Numbered from the stretch's first letter, positions 8,929 to 17,705 are shown. The stretch is DNA of 27,620 nt from Promethearchaeota archaeon (GCA_016839905.1 JAEOTJ010000148.1:1-27620), one strand, 5' to 3'. Translations and numbers: made by a program. The notes: generated from the letters alone by a model not told the origin.

Positions 8929-9177
8929 ATCTATAGCAAGATCTTGAGCAGAAGAATCAGGGTGTAATTTAATAAATGCTTTTTTTTCCCCTTTAGGAGT
9001 AATTAAAGTATTTATCTTTATTACCTTTACTTTATGAATTTTTTCAACAGCTCTCTTGATTTTGTTTTTATTTGCCCTTCTATCAACAATTAATACCAAT
9101 TTATTTTCTCGATCGATTAAATCGAAAGTCTTTTCTGTAATTAAGGGTTTCTTAATAATTTTATAATATCTTTCCAT
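8914..9177 (-). CDS. rpl23: Ribosomal protein uL23
   Basis: This large-subunit protein binds 23S rRNA domain III beside the polypeptide exit, where it contacts SRP and the Sec machinery. At 87 residues it has the archaeal length. Diagnostic segments are IIKKPLITEKTFDL at the N-terminus, the ANKNKIKRAVEKIHKVKV helix-strand in the middle and a conserved IKLHPDSSAQDLAIDLGIF end. The ATG at 9177 lies 17 bases inside the uL4 gene, a tight operon junction. It is the last gene of the ribosomal cluster here: the usual next gene, uL2, is absent and a convergent unknown gene follows instead. Confidence 0.96.
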   Translation of the reverse strand: MERYYKIIKKPLITEKTFDLIDRENKLVLIVDRRANKNKIKRAVEKIHKVKVIKINTLITPKGEKKAFIKLHPDSSAQDLAIDLGIF

Positions 9178-9967
9178 TTAAAATAATATCCTCATATTTA
9201 TTTAATTTCTTGAAGGCAGATTGAGTCCAGATTATCAATCTACCGGGTAAGCCTCCTGGAGCTAATTTATTAAGTGATAATTGATTTATATTAACTATCT
9301 CAATTCCAGGGATATTTCTTGAGGCTTTTACAATTCCAAAATCGTCATTTATTATAAATAAAATCCCTCTTTTGATTTTATATCTCCGACCTCTTCTTTT
9401 TCCTTTACCTGCTCTAATTCTTTTTGATTTTTTGATTTTTATCAACTCTTCCTTAAGACCTAAATCACATAAAATTGAATAAAATTTAGAGGTTTTTTTT
9501 ACAGTTTGAACTTTATCATCAATCACAAAAGGAATCTCTGGGACCTCCTCTATGTTATAGCCTCTCTGCTTAACCCATAATGGATTTCCAGAAGCTGAAA
9601 TAGCAGATATTAATGAAAGTTTATTAGTTTTTTTATTAATCTTTTTTTTTATTTTTTTTTCAATTTTAATAGCATGAGCACGTCGCCCTCCTTTTGCAAA
9701 AGGAACTCTCCCAACATTTCTCGCAGTAGGATATCCTGATCCTTTTAATCTGGGAGCTCGAGACATGCCATGACCAGTTCCCCAGCCCTCAGAAGTGTTC
9801 CTCAGGCCAGCCCTTTTATCCCTACCTTGAGCTTGTTTATTTCTACTTTGAAACACTTCACTTGCTTGTTGAATAATATCCTTTCTCGGATTAACTTTAA
9901 ATACATTAGGAAGATCGATTAAACCTATAGATTTCCCATCTATACTATATATATTAATTTTCTCCAT
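9161..9967 (-). CDS. rpl4: Ribosomal protein uL4 (archaeal/eukaryotic type)
   Basis: This large-subunit protein extends into the exit tunnel. The product of 268 residues has the archaeal/eukaryotic features: the tunnel-loop region with GHGMSRAPRLKGSGYPTARN and GGRRAHAIKIEKK, then SAISASGNPLWVKQRG, the lysine/arginine-rich RIRAGKGKRRGRR and a C-terminal LAPGGLPGRLIIWTQSAFKKL. The ATG at 9967 is preceded by GTGATC, matching the 3' part of the archaeal Shine-Dalgarno sequence and supporting this start. It lies between uL3 (19-base gap) and uL23 (17-base overlap), so it is clearly co-transcribed. Two long T-runs in the minus-strand message fall in the lysine-rich loop. Confidence 0.97.
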   Translation of the reverse strand: MEKINIYSIDGKSIGLIDLPNVFKVNPRKDIIQQASEVFQSRNKQAQGRDKRAGLRNTSEGWGTGHGMSRAPRLKGSGYPTARNVGRVPFAKGGRRAHAIKIEKKIKKKINKKTNKLSLISAISASGNPLWVKQRGYNIEEVPEIPFVIDDKVQTVKKTSKFYSILCDLGLKEELIKIKKSKRIRAGKGKRRGRRYKIKRGILFIINDDFGIVKASRNIPGIEIVNINQLSLNKLAPGGLPGRLIIWTQSAFKKLNKYEDIILNGKIL

Positions 9968-9975
9968 AAGATCAC
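9968..9975 (-). promoter_or_regulatory. Ribosome binding site of uL4
   Basis: On the minus strand the bases GTGATC end two bases before the uL4 ATG. They complement the ...GATCACCTCC end of archaeal 16S rRNA, so the ribosome can be positioned with normal alignment even though the visible gap is short. The match is good evidence for the chosen start and for use of Shine-Dalgarno initiation inside operons here. Confidence 0.6.
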
Positions 9976-9986
9976 TACTTGGATAA

Positions 9987-11006
9987 TCATTTTCTCTGTT
10001 GGCTTTCTCGGCTTATAAAAGTTATTTCCGGAATTCCTATTATAAATGACTTTTTAGGCCTTATAGTTTTTCTTAAACGAATTAATCTTTTTTTAGGACC
10101 TGGAATAGAACCTAATACAAGTAAGAAATCTCCCTTAATTTTTCCATATCTAATAAATCCTCCTTTTGGATTAATATCTTCCTCATTTTCACCTATCTCC
10201 ATGATTCTTTTGTGGTATTCAGTTCGTTGATGAAATCCTAATTGTCCCGGCCTAGGTACTGTATATAGTACCCTAGCGGGATGCCAAGGACCTATACACG
10301 CAACTGCCCTTTTAATTTTATTATTTTTTCTTGTTAAAATTTTAATTCCAAATCTTTTTACAGGACCTTGAAATCCTTTTCCTCTAGTAATAGCAATAAC
10401 ATCAATATATTCTCCTGTTTTAAAAACATCTCTGACTCTTAGCTCTTTACCTAAATATTTTAAAGCAAAATTAAAATTATTAATTGGATTTGATGAAGTG
10501 TTTAATTTAATTTCAATTATATCTGGTTTTTTTCGAGGTAATGATGTTTTGTAAGGTTGTGTCTGAAAAATACCCCTAATTTCACTAGTATTAATAATTT
10601 TTTTTAGTAAATTCTTTTTTATTTCTTTTAGGTTATAAGCTTCAATATTTGGGACACTAATTTTTCTTGTTAAATAAACATTAATCTCATTTGTAAATAT
10701 TTCTCCACTAATGAATTTCCCATAATCATCTTTATTGTAAACTCTGATTCCAATAAGAATTAAAGGGGGTGTTGCAATTACAGTTACTGGTTTCATTAAT
10801 TCTTTTCCATAATATGGACTATTCTTTTGATCTTCTATATAAGTAATATGGGTCATTCCCGCTTTAAAACCCGCGAATCCAAGAAAATTAGTTACTTCTG
10901 AAATATCTAACCAATGTCTTACTCTACTCTTAGTAGATTTTGCTCTTTTTCTAGGAAGAAATGCTAATGATCCATGCCTTGGAGCATGTTTTTTCCGGTG
11001 TCCCAT
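9987..11006 (-). CDS. rpl3: Ribosomal protein uL3
   Basis: This protein is part of the large-subunit core near the peptidyl-transferase centre and is an early assembly factor. With the ATG at 11006 it is 339 residues and begins MGHRKKHAPRHGSLAFLPRKR, the standard archaeal/eukaryotic N-terminus. A TTG two codons upstream (11012) is in frame but less likely, since the family starts at MGHRK. Upstream, GTGAT at a proper distance acts as Shine-Dalgarno. Other hallmarks are FAGFKAGMTHI, the TRGKGFQGPVKRFG loop that reaches the catalytic centre, and PRPGQLGFHQRTEYHKRI. It opens the uL3-uL4-uL23 operon and is divergent from the pilus-type ATPase gene. Confidence 0.97.
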   Translation of the reverse strand: MGHRKKHAPRHGSLAFLPRKRAKSTKSRVRHWLDISEVTNFLGFAGFKAGMTHITYIEDQKNSPYYGKELMKPVTVIATPPLILIGIRVYNKDDYGKFISGEIFTNEINVYLTRKISVPNIEAYNLKEIKKNLLKKIINTSEIRGIFQTQPYKTSLPRKKPDIIEIKLNTSSNPINNFNFALKYLGKELRVRDVFKTGEYIDVIAITRGKGFQGPVKRFGIKILTRKNNKIKRAVACIGPWHPARVLYTVPRPGQLGFHQRTEYHKRIMEIGENEEDINPKGGFIRYGKIKGDFLLVLGSIPGPKKRLIRLRKTIRPKKSFIIGIPEITFISRESQQRK

Positions 11007-11197
11007 AAACAATCACTTTACCTTAGATTAAAATTATTTAAAACAAATAAATTTTATGAAAAACATTTAGATAAGAATCTTTTTATTTTAAATAAATCAT
11101 TTAATTTAGGGATCTTCTTATTTCTGTTGATTATTTTTATATTTAAATGATTTAAATAAAATAGGAATTTAAATTGATACATCAATAAATTTTTTAA

Positions 11198-13378
11198 ATG
11201 TCATTTAAATTAAAAAATCTTACAGATTTCGAAATTAAAGAAAATATTGAAGGAAAGAATGAAACTATTTTAATTATTAAGTGCGGAAATTGCATTGAAG
11301 TTAATAAAGACCTTTTAAATAATAAGAAATGTCTTTTTTGTTTTTTAGAGAATTTATTTATTAATAGAAATCAAAAATTTAACTTCATTTCAATAAAATC
11401 TTATGAAAAAAATATTAAATTTGAACAATTTGAGTTATTCTTAAAATACTTTAAGAAATTTCCGAAATTTCAAAAAATTTCAAAAAATATTATAAATATT
11501 CGAAAAAATAGATGTATTTTCAAGAGATTTAAGTGTAAAATTATTCCAAATAATACACCATTATTTAGCAATAAAACAAATTATCTTGATCCTATTATTT
11601 TTTATAAAAAGATTAAAAACAGTTTGGCTTTAATTAATGAAAGAAATCATAGCGATGTAATATGTCAAAAATGCCTTCAAAAAGCCCAAATATTATTAAT
11701 AAATGCGATTAAAATTTTAGATAATTTAAAAATAATTCAGCGATTTCAAAATTTAAGTAATAAAAATAACACCCCCTCCCCTCAAGAAATTTTAAATTAC
11801 TACAAATCTATATTATTTAAAAACAAGGTTCTCAACCTAAAAACATTAAAAAAAGACAATTTAAAAGAATATAAAAATGAAGAATTTATTGACACTTATA
11901 AAATCGGAAAATATGGCTTATTCCAAATATCTCTTTATAATGTATTAGATGAGTCCGAAAAAATATATATCACTAATCTAATCGCAAACTCAGATGCAGA
12001 AAGAGAATATATTAAGAAAATAATACAACAAATTAACCTAAAACTAAAGACTTTAGAATTTGATAAAATTATTCCTATTGAAGAATTAATTCAAATATAT
12101 AAAAAGGAATCAATAAAAAGATTTGATATGAAATTTAAGTTTTCTGAAAAATTAAAGAATAAAATAGGTTTATTATCTGCAATAAAAAGACTAAATTTAG
12201 AAAAGATTTATCCGCTCTTAATTGACGATTACGTGGAAGAAGTTTTTCTTGATTCGCCTGAGGATGTGATTTATATAAATCATCAAACTTATGGTCGGTG
12301 TCGAACAAGAATAAATTTATCTTTAAATGAAATTGAACGGATTAAAACTTTTTTAAGACTGTATAGCGGGCAGAGACTTGATTACACGAATCCTAGCATT
12401 AAACACGTAATAAAAAATAAATCTTTTTATTGTAGATTTGTAATAGATATCCCTCCAATAAATTTAAATAACTTTTCTTTTGATATTAGAAAATTAAATA
12501 AAAATATTTTCACAATTCAAGATTTATTAAAAAATTCCACTTTAAATCCGTTAATGGCTGCTTTTTTATATTTTATCATTTTAAGAAGAATAAATATTAC
12601 TGCCATAGGTGAGACGGACACAGGTAAAACAACTTTAATAAATACACTAGATTTAATAACCCCTAAGGAATTTAGAAAAATATATATCGAAAATATAGTT
12701 GAATCTTTAAATCAAACTGAATTTAATAAGCACCAATTAAAATTTAAAGTCGATTCTATTGAAAGCCCTATTAAAAAATATTCAAAGAGTAATCAAATAA
12801 AGAAGCTCCTACATCGCACGCCAGATATGATCTTTCTTGGCGAAATCCTAACTAAAAGTGAGGCGAAAGCATTATTCCATTGTCTTGCCGCAGGTTTGAG
12901 AGGTTTTCAGACAATTCATGCTGATAATTTAGATTCATTATTAAATAGATTTTTATACCATTTTAATATAAATAAATCATGTTTAGCTGATTTGGGTATT
13001 ATAATCTTATTAAAAAAAAATTTCAATAAAAGAAGAATTATTTCAATATCCGAAATCTCACCTTCTTATTTAAGTGATAAAAAATTGTACAACACAATTT
13101 TTCAATCTAATCCTGAATGTAATGATTGGGATCTTTTATGTTCTCTCTATGAAACAAATATAATTAAAAAAATTAGAAAGTATGAAGATTTAAGTAGAGA
13201 GAAATTTATTTCATTTATAAAAATATATCAAGAAATTTTTGAAGTTTTAAGGAATCTCAATAAAATTAATATTAATGAACTAGTTGATTTCTTTCATAAA
13301 ATCTCTTTTTATTCTATGAATACTTTAAAAAGTTTAAATAACTTTTGGGAAAAATGGAAAAATAATATTGATGTTTAA
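11198..13378 (+). CDS. Type IV pilus / type II secretion-like ATPase (GspE/FlaI/TadA family)
   Basis: The cytoplasmic motor powers assembly or retraction of archaeal type IV pilus-like filaments. In 726 residues, the N-terminal third is divergent and carries cysteine pairs KCGNC (29/32), KKCLFC (45/48) and ICQKC (near 155), suggesting one or more zinc ribbons. The C-terminal half is the RecA-like ATPase: Walker A GETDTGKTT (about 471-479), an atypical Walker B region MIFLGEIL (about 544-551), and the His-box QTIHADN near 570-576. The Walker A differs from the common GxTxSGKTT by having Asp-Thr before the Gly-Lys. Two genes for a small membrane protein and a TadC/FlaJ-like platform follow closely, an arrangement typical of such machines. 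The exact filament (pilus, archaellum or secretion) cannot be told. Confidence 0.88.
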   Translation: MSFKLKNLTDFEIKENIEGKNETILIIKCGNCIEVNKDLLNNKKCLFCFLENLFINRNQKFNFISIKSYEKNIKFEQFELFLKYFKKFPKFQKISKNIINIRKNRCIFKRFKCKIIPNNTPLFSNKTNYLDPIIFYKKIKNSLALINERNHSDVICQKCLQKAQILLINAIKILDNLKIIQRFQNLSNKNNTPSPQEILNYYKSILFKNKVLNLKTLKKDNLKEYKNEEFIDTYKIGKYGLFQISLYNVLDESEKIYITNLIANSDAEREYIKKIIQQINLKLKTLEFDKIIPIEELIQIYKKESIKRFDMKFKFSEKLKNKIGLLSAIKRLNLEKIYPLLIDDYVEEVFLDSPEDVIYINHQTYGRCRTRINLSLNEIERIKTFLRLYSGQRLDYTNPSIKHVIKNKSFYCRFVIDIPPINLNNFSFDIRKLNKNIFTIQDLLKNSTLNPLMAAFLYFIILRRINITAIGETDTGKTTLINTLDLITPKEFRKIYIENIVESLNQTEFNKHQLKFKVDSIESPIKKYSKSNQIKKLLHRTPDMIFLGEILTKSEAKALFHCLAAGLRGFQTIHADNLDSLLNRFLYHFNINKSCLADLGIIILLKKNFNKRRIISISEISPSYLSDKKLYNTIFQSNPECNDWDLLCSLYETNIIKKIRKYEDLSREKFISFIKIYQEIFEVLRNLNKININELVDFFHKISFYSMNTLKSLNNFWEKWKNNIDV

Positions 13379-13405
13379 ATTCTTTAAATTAAATATTTAT
13401 TGATT

Positions 13406-13819
13406 ATGACTAATTTATTTGAAAAATCCTTATTAACTGGATTTGGAATCTTTTCTATAATCATCTTTATGTCTTTTATTCTCCCTTTTTTCAACCAAAT
13501 AACCTCTTTTAATGAAAAAGAAAGAAATGTTATCAATAAATATCAACTTTTTATAAATGAAATAGATAATGCGATTTTATTTGTGATACAATATCCAAGC
13601 GAAGTATATATAAAATCTCTTGAATATCCCGAGAAATTAAATATTACTTTTCAAGACAATTTTGTAAAATTTAATTTCATTATTGATAATAAAATATGTT
13701 ATAAAATTTTAGAATATTCTAAACAATTTTACCAATCTTCATATAAAAATCTTTTATCGGGGATATATGAATTAAATGTTTCATATATATCATCTTTAAT
13801 TAATGTAATATTTAATTAA
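13406..13819 (+). CDS. Small single-pass membrane protein of the pilus-like locus
   Basis: The product is about 137 residues with a short charged N-terminus (MTNLFEKSLLTG), one strong hydrophobic helix at roughly 13-32 and a C-terminal domain of about 100 residues rich in beta-prone residues. The topology (short N-in segment, helix, exposed domain) is that of a pilin-like or FlaF/FlaG-like stator component. I see no clean class III signal site with a basic residue and glycine before the helix, so the pilin label is not secure. A TTG at 13400 is in frame, but the ATG at 13406 is more natural. It sits 27 bases after the ATPase gene and its stop is one base before the platform gene's ATG, so all three are one operon. 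Confidence 0.7.
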   Translation: MTNLFEKSLLTGFGIFSIIIFMSFILPFFNQITSFNEKERNVINKYQLFINEIDNAILFVIQYPSEVYIKSLEYPEKLNITFQDNFVKFNFIIDNKICYKILEYSKQFYQSSYKNLLSGIYELNVSYISSLINVIFN

Positions 13820-13820
13820 T

Positions 13821-15383
13821 ATGCAAATACTTACAAAAAATATTTATAATCTTGAAAATTATATTCGATTTTGTAAGAGATTTCATAAAATAAATTTACC
13901 AGAAATAAGATTTAGAAAATTAAATCAGAGATATAGATTTTTATATAATAATTTATTTCAAATTGATGAAATTGATGTAAATAAGGCAACATTTTTTGTT
14001 TTTTTATTTACTTTTATCTGTTGTATTGGATTTTTAATAACTTTCACATTTTTTAATTTAATTAATATCATGTCTTATTCATTAATTTTTTCTTTAATTA
14101 TCTCTTATAAATTCAATTTAATTCTGTATAAAGAGATAAAGAGTAGAGAATCAATAATAAATGCCTTGCTTTACTTAATAAAAATTGATTTTTCATTAAT
14201 TGTTAATTCATTAAAATCAAATTCTGATTTTTGTATGAATTTTATTGAATTAATTAAAGATTATAACCTTCCTATATCTAATATATTTAAAGAAATTTTC
14301 AGTAAAATACATGAAGGTAAAGTCCCTGAAAAAGAAATAATTAAAATAATCACACCATCTGAAGATTTTGATAAATATATTCAAGAATTGATAATTAATA
14401 ATTTTAATCCAAGTTTTTATTATGATAATTTTGAAGATGGTAATACAGAAAAACACTTTAAAATTTATTTAAAAGATATTGAATCAAAAATTAGCATAAT
14501 TTTCTTTATAGGATTGTTTTTTCCAATAGGTTTATGCTTTTTAATTTTATTTCAAACTTTAAAAGTAATCTTAATAATCCTTTTTATTCCTATTTTTTTG
14601 TTATTTCTAAATTTTTTATTTAAAAAATTTATAAAGAGTGATGTTCTATTAATTGGTTTGTTAAATAATAGTTCTAATATTGAAAAAAGAAAATTTACTG
14701 AATTTTTATTTTTCTTAAAGAGTTTTGCACTTAACTTAAAAAAAAATATTTCTCCAGAAAAAGCATTTTATAATTCTTATTTAGAAAGTAGAAATAATTT
14801 ACATTTTTTAAAAGAGATAATTGAAATAAAAATATCTCATTTAATAGACTCTTCCTATTCTTTTGATAAGATGATTCACACTTTAGGAGTTGAATTAAAT
14901 TCAATACGTTATAATTTAATTATTAATACAATAAGAAAAATAATTTCAGAAAATGCTTACCATGCTTCAGAGAAAATCAATGATATTTTAAAAATTATTC
15001 ATAAACACCAGAAACTTGAAAAAAAACTTGAGATAAGAATTAGGGGTGAAAAATTTAAACTATATTTATTTTTGTTTTTACTCCCCATAATTGTTGGTGC
15101 TATTGGTGGAATGCTCCCTCTTTTTAAAATTATTACAGAGAATCTTAGTATTTCAACTAACTACTCTTTTATTCAACAAGTAAATTTGGATTATATTAAT
15201 ATATTAAATATTTTTGAATTTTCTATTATTTTTACTACTTTATTATCAAGTATTTCAATTACTTCATATTATTTTTTAAAGATTATAGCTTATGAAAAGA
15301 AGGCGATATTGATATTTTCTGTGGATTTATTATTCACATTAACTTTTTTCTTATCTTATACAAACCTATTTCTTTTTATTTAA
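13821..15383 (+). CDS. TadC/FlaJ/GspF-like membrane platform protein
   Basis: This is the inner-membrane platform of type IV pilus-like systems, which transmits the ATPase stroke to filament subunits. The product is 520 residues. Hydrophobic segments appear at about 54-78, 82-98, 222-248, 250-268, 412-432, 458-480 and 492-518. They are arranged as two GspF-like halves, each with a cytoplasmic helical domain (about 105-220 and 275-405). The second half contains the FTEFLFFLKSFALNLKKNISPEKAF segment, where the helical domain of FlaJ/TadC proteins starts. Identification rests on topology, length and position straight after the motor ATPase rather than on an invariant motif. Codon use is as AT-rich as its neighbours. 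Confidence 0.78.
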   Translation: MQILTKNIYNLENYIRFCKRFHKINLPEIRFRKLNQRYRFLYNNLFQIDEIDVNKATFFVFLFTFICCIGFLITFTFFNLINIMSYSLIFSLIISYKFNLILYKEIKSRESIINALLYLIKIDFSLIVNSLKSNSDFCMNFIELIKDYNLPISNIFKEIFSKIHEGKVPEKEIIKIITPSEDFDKYIQELIINNFNPSFYYDNFEDGNTEKHFKIYLKDIESKISIIFFIGLFFPIGLCFLILFQTLKVILIILFIPIFLLFLNFLFKKFIKSDVLLIGLLNNSSNIEKRKFTEFLFFLKSFALNLKKNISPEKAFYNSYLESRNNLHFLKEIIEIKISHLIDSSYSFDKMIHTLGVELNSIRYNLIINTIRKIISENAYHASEKINDILKIIHKHQKLEKKLEIRIRGEKFKLYLFLFLLPIIVGAIGGMLPLFKIITENLSISTNYSFIQQVNLDYINILNIFEFSIIFTTLLSSISITSYYFLKIIAYEKKAILIFSVDLLFTLTFFLSYTNLFLFI

Positions 15384-15396
15384 ATTTTAAAGATTT

Positions 15397-15696
15397 TTAA
15401 GAAATTAAAAATAAATAAACTAATTCGATAAATAAAAATAATCCTATGAAAATTGGAATTAATGGTAAATAAATATTAATAATTTTAAAGAAAAGAATTT
15501 CTTCATAATTATTAATGTACATTAAATATTTATAATATTCAAATAGAATAAAAAAGGGAATAAGAAGAGTTAAAAATAATAAAAATGAAATTAAAGTAAC
15601 TATTAGATCCGTAGATATTGCTGAATAAATGAAAATTATAATAAAAAAAGTTAAGATAAAAAAGATCTTAAAAAAAATTAGATCAATCTCTAACAT
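15397..15696 (-). CDS. Small hydrophobic three-helix membrane protein
   Basis: This is a predicted protein of 99 residues with no family I can name. About three membrane-spanning stretches are visible (residues 7-24, 30-53 and 72-97), separated by a short polar loop with YYKYLMYINNYEE. The ATG at 15696 has AAGGA just upstream on the minus strand. It ends 13 bases from the convergent platform gene. AT-rich DNA readily yields spurious Phe/Ile/Leu reading frames, so this call is moderate. The clean helix-loop-helix pattern and the start site favour a real gene. Confidence 0.5.
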   Translation of the reverse strand: MLEIDLIFFKIFFILTFFIIIFIYSAISTDLIVTLISFLLFLTLLIPFFILFEYYKYLMYINNYEEILFFKIINIYLPLIPIFIGLFLFIELVYLFLIS

Positions 15697-15867
15697 TCCT
15701 TATGTCTTTCATGAATAATTATTTAAATACCTCCATTTTTTTTTAAAATAATACTAATTTTAAAATTGAAAAAAAAATCAAATTAGAAAAATTATGATAA
15801 AACCTTTTTAAAATCTTAAATCTAACTTAGAAAAAATTAATATAATAAAAAAATAAAGATAATAATT

Positions 15868-16356
15868 ATGAGAAATTTAAAATTAAAAAGTTTAAAATAT
15901 GCCAATGGAAAGTATTTATTATTTGATCATCGAGTCATATTTTTTCCCCCTCAATTAATTGATATTTTATCATCTATTTATGGGGAGGGTGTAAAATCAT
16001 TATTAGTATGGCTAGGTAAAAAAGCAGGATGGAAATTAATACAAAAATGGGAGGAAGATTTAAATCTTAAATCTTTAAATGATTTAGTATCTCAGTTTTG
16101 TACGTTTATAAATAATTATGGATGGGGGCAATTTATCCCCAAAAAAATATCAGAAGATCTTATCATAATTGCTCTCTATAGTAATATTTCTTTTGAATTA
16201 GATAATAAATCACAATATTTTTGTTATTTTATTACAGGTCTTTTAACTGGTTTTGGCGAATTTGCATTATATCGAGTAAATGTTACAGAATCTCAGTGTA
16301 GTTTAGATGATTCTAACTTAAAGAATTGTGAATTTAGAATTGAAAAAATAACTTAA
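15868..16356 (+). CDS. V4R-like (4-vinyl reductase domain) small protein
   Basis: The 162 residues follow the pattern of the V4R domain, a small-molecule-binding module also seen in BchJ and XylR-type regulators. The pattern is an N-terminal segment with a Gly at a turn, an amphipathic middle with GKKAGWKLIQKW, then YFCYFITGLLTGFGEFALYRVNVTESQC and a final C-x-F. The Cys-x6-G-x4-G motif and the terminal TESQC...NCEFRI pair are the most family-like parts and may bind a metal. No DNA-binding or catalytic domain is fused. The gene stands alone, with an A-rich leader and the ATG at 15868. It could serve as a stand-alone sensor or a carrier; the ligand is unknown. Confidence 0.55.
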   Translation: MRNLKLKSLKYANGKYLLFDHRVIFFPPQLIDILSSIYGEGVKSLLVWLGKKAGWKLIQKWEEDLNLKSLNDLVSQFCTFINNYGWGQFIPKKISEDLIIIALYSNISFELDNKSQYFCYFITGLLTGFGEFALYRVNVTESQCSLDDSNLKNCEFRIEKIT

Positions 16357-16369
16357 TGTGAGGATTTAC

Positions 16370-16777
16370 CTACCAAGGATCCCATTCTTCTGGATCTAAT
16401 TCCTCCTCATCTTCATCTTTTTTACTTTCAATAAAAGATTCTGGGCTTAATTGATATACATCTTGAATTACTAAAGAGGATGTGCCAGCGGCCTGTTTTG
16501 TGTTATTTTCAATTAAGCTTAATTCATCATTAATTATTATTGATTCCTCTCCTATTACAACATCTTTAAATGCAGATAACAATGATAAAAAATTATAAAA
16601 TTCTTCTTTATTCATCTTAACTTTAACACTTTTATTATCATTTAAAAGAGCAATTTTAATTTGTCTAACTTCACCGCTAATTTCAACCGAAGTTATTTCA
16701 ATATTTTCATTATTTTTTTTTAATTGTATTTTCCATGATGTCTCTCTTTTTTTTTCGATCTCCATTTTTTTTCTCAC
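16370..16777 (-). CDS. Unknown protein with acidic C-terminal tail ending in an aromatic tip
   Basis: The 135-residue product is basic at its start (MRKKMEIEKKRE), followed by a beta-rich stretch (about 15-55) and a helix near 57-70 (EEFYNFLSLLSAF). After a linker it ends in an acidic tail with the tip DPEEWDPW. I do not recognise the family. The beta-sheet-plus-helix core with a disordered acidic tail is reminiscent of single-stranded DNA-binding proteins, including PC4-like and ThermoDBP-like folds, but that is only a resemblance. Alternative in-frame starts include the Met at residue 5. It is convergent with the V4R gene, 13 bases away. Confidence 0.65.
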   Translation of the reverse strand: MRKKMEIEKKRETSWKIQLKKNNENIEITSVEISGEVRQIKIALLNDNKSVKVKMNKEEFYNFLSLLSAFKDVVIGEESIIINDELSLIENNTKQAAGTSSLVIQDVYQLSPESFIESKKDEDEEELDPEEWDPW

Positions 16778-16974
16778 ATTATTAAGAATTCTTATTCTAA
16801 TTAATAAAATAAAAATCTACAAATTTAAAATTTTATATCTTTAATTATTCTATTTTAAATCTAATTGAATTATTAATCAAAAAATAAGAAGAAAAATCAG
16901 TAATTATGATAAATTTATTACGTGAAGTCCTTACAAAAACATATGACCTATAACATAAAAAGAAATTAAAAAAT

Positions 16975-17280
16975 TTAAATTAATTTTTCTAAAAATAAAT
17001 CTTGGATGAAATTTACAAATTTTTCATTTTTTATTACGATTTTTAATAAAAAATTCAACTCTTTAAGACTTAATTTATCTGACAATTCAAGCATTAACTT
17101 TTTTAAATTATCCTCTTTTTTAATTTCATTCAATCCGTTTATTTTTGTTAATTTTTCTTTGAGCTCTGAATTTCCCAAGAGGTTATTAAATTCTTTAAAA
17201 ATTATCTCAAAATCCTCATTATTTAAATTCAATTCTGATATTAAATCGATAGCTTGAACAAGTGCTTCTTTCTTTATCAT
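16975..17280 (-). CDS. Small all-helical unknown protein
   Basis: This is a predicted 101-residue protein dominated by Leu, Lys, Asn and Glu in amphipathic helical repeats (for example EALVQAIDLISELNLN and KLSLKELNFLLKIVI). It has no cysteines, membrane helix or recognised motif. The ATG at 17280 overlaps an A/T-rich leader with no obvious ribosome site. It may be a small adaptor or regulator. The balanced charge pattern, unlike the Phe/Ile-rich shadow frames nearby, suggests it is truly coded, but evidence is limited to composition. Confidence 0.45.
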   Translation of the reverse strand: MIKKEALVQAIDLISELNLNNEDFEIIFKEFNNLLGNSELKEKLTKINGLNEIKKEDNLKKLMLELSDKLSLKELNFLLKIVIKNEKFVNFIQDLFLEKLI

Positions 17281-17405
17281 ATTTTTTCATTTTTTTATAA
17301 ATTTAAACTTATATTTTAAATAGAATATTTAAAGTCATCATAAAATTTGAAGAAATCATCTAAAAAGGATTTAATTTCATAATAATAATCTTTATTAGAA
17401 AATCG

Positions 17406-17705
17406 CTAAATTTTGATATTAAAATATTCGAGAAAAAAAAATAGAAGATAAAAAGCAAGAATAAGAATTATTACTATAGGTGGTCTATACTGAGCTATAA
17501 TCTGAAATTTTATTTTTAAAGGATTATAAATAATAACAATAGGAGATTTAATTAAGACTTTATCTTCTTGGTAAGATGCTAATTCTGAAAAATTTATAAA
17601 TTTATAAAATGTTTTAAAATAAATTTTTTTAAAATTAGATATTTTTAAATGAAAATTGAAAAACATATCGAATGATGCAGAATTTTTAATTACATTATTT
17701 ACCAT
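17406..17705 (-). CDS. C-terminal part of a split prepilin peptidase (separate frame)
   Basis: The 99-codon frame begins at an ATG that overlaps the stop of the preceding gene (ATGGTAA). Its frame is open upstream of that ATG all the way through the 19-base A run (17740-17758). It can therefore be read as the continuation of the upstream peptidase after a one-base slip. It has a polar mid-region (YQEDKVLIKSPIV) and a terminal membrane helix after QYRPPIVIIL, as expected for the last part of archaeal A24 peptidases. Joined, the two parts give about 230 residues, the usual length of FlaK/PibD-type enzymes. Alternatively it is a separate small membrane protein translated by termination-reinitiation. 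Confidence 0.6.
   Translation of the reverse strand: MVNNVIKNSASFDMFFNFHLKISNFKKIYFKTFYKFINFSELASYQEDKVLIKSPIVIIYNPLKIKFQIIAQYRPPIVIILILAFYLLFFFLEYFNIKI

Noticed and set aside
9979..10230. Plus-strand frame opposite the end of uL3
   Set aside because: It is the complement of conserved uL3 codons; the hydrophobic translation is a by-product.
14250..14456. Minus-strand frame within the platform gene
   Set aside because: It is antisense to a continuous reading frame of normal composition, with no motif.
16898..16952. Short plus-strand frame encoding MINLLREVLTKTYDL
   Set aside because: It has only 15 codons and no ribosome site, context or second line of support.
17006..17257. Plus-strand frame opposite the helical 101-residue gene
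   Set aside because: It has Ser/Phe/Asn-rich composition typical of antisense translation and no start signal.
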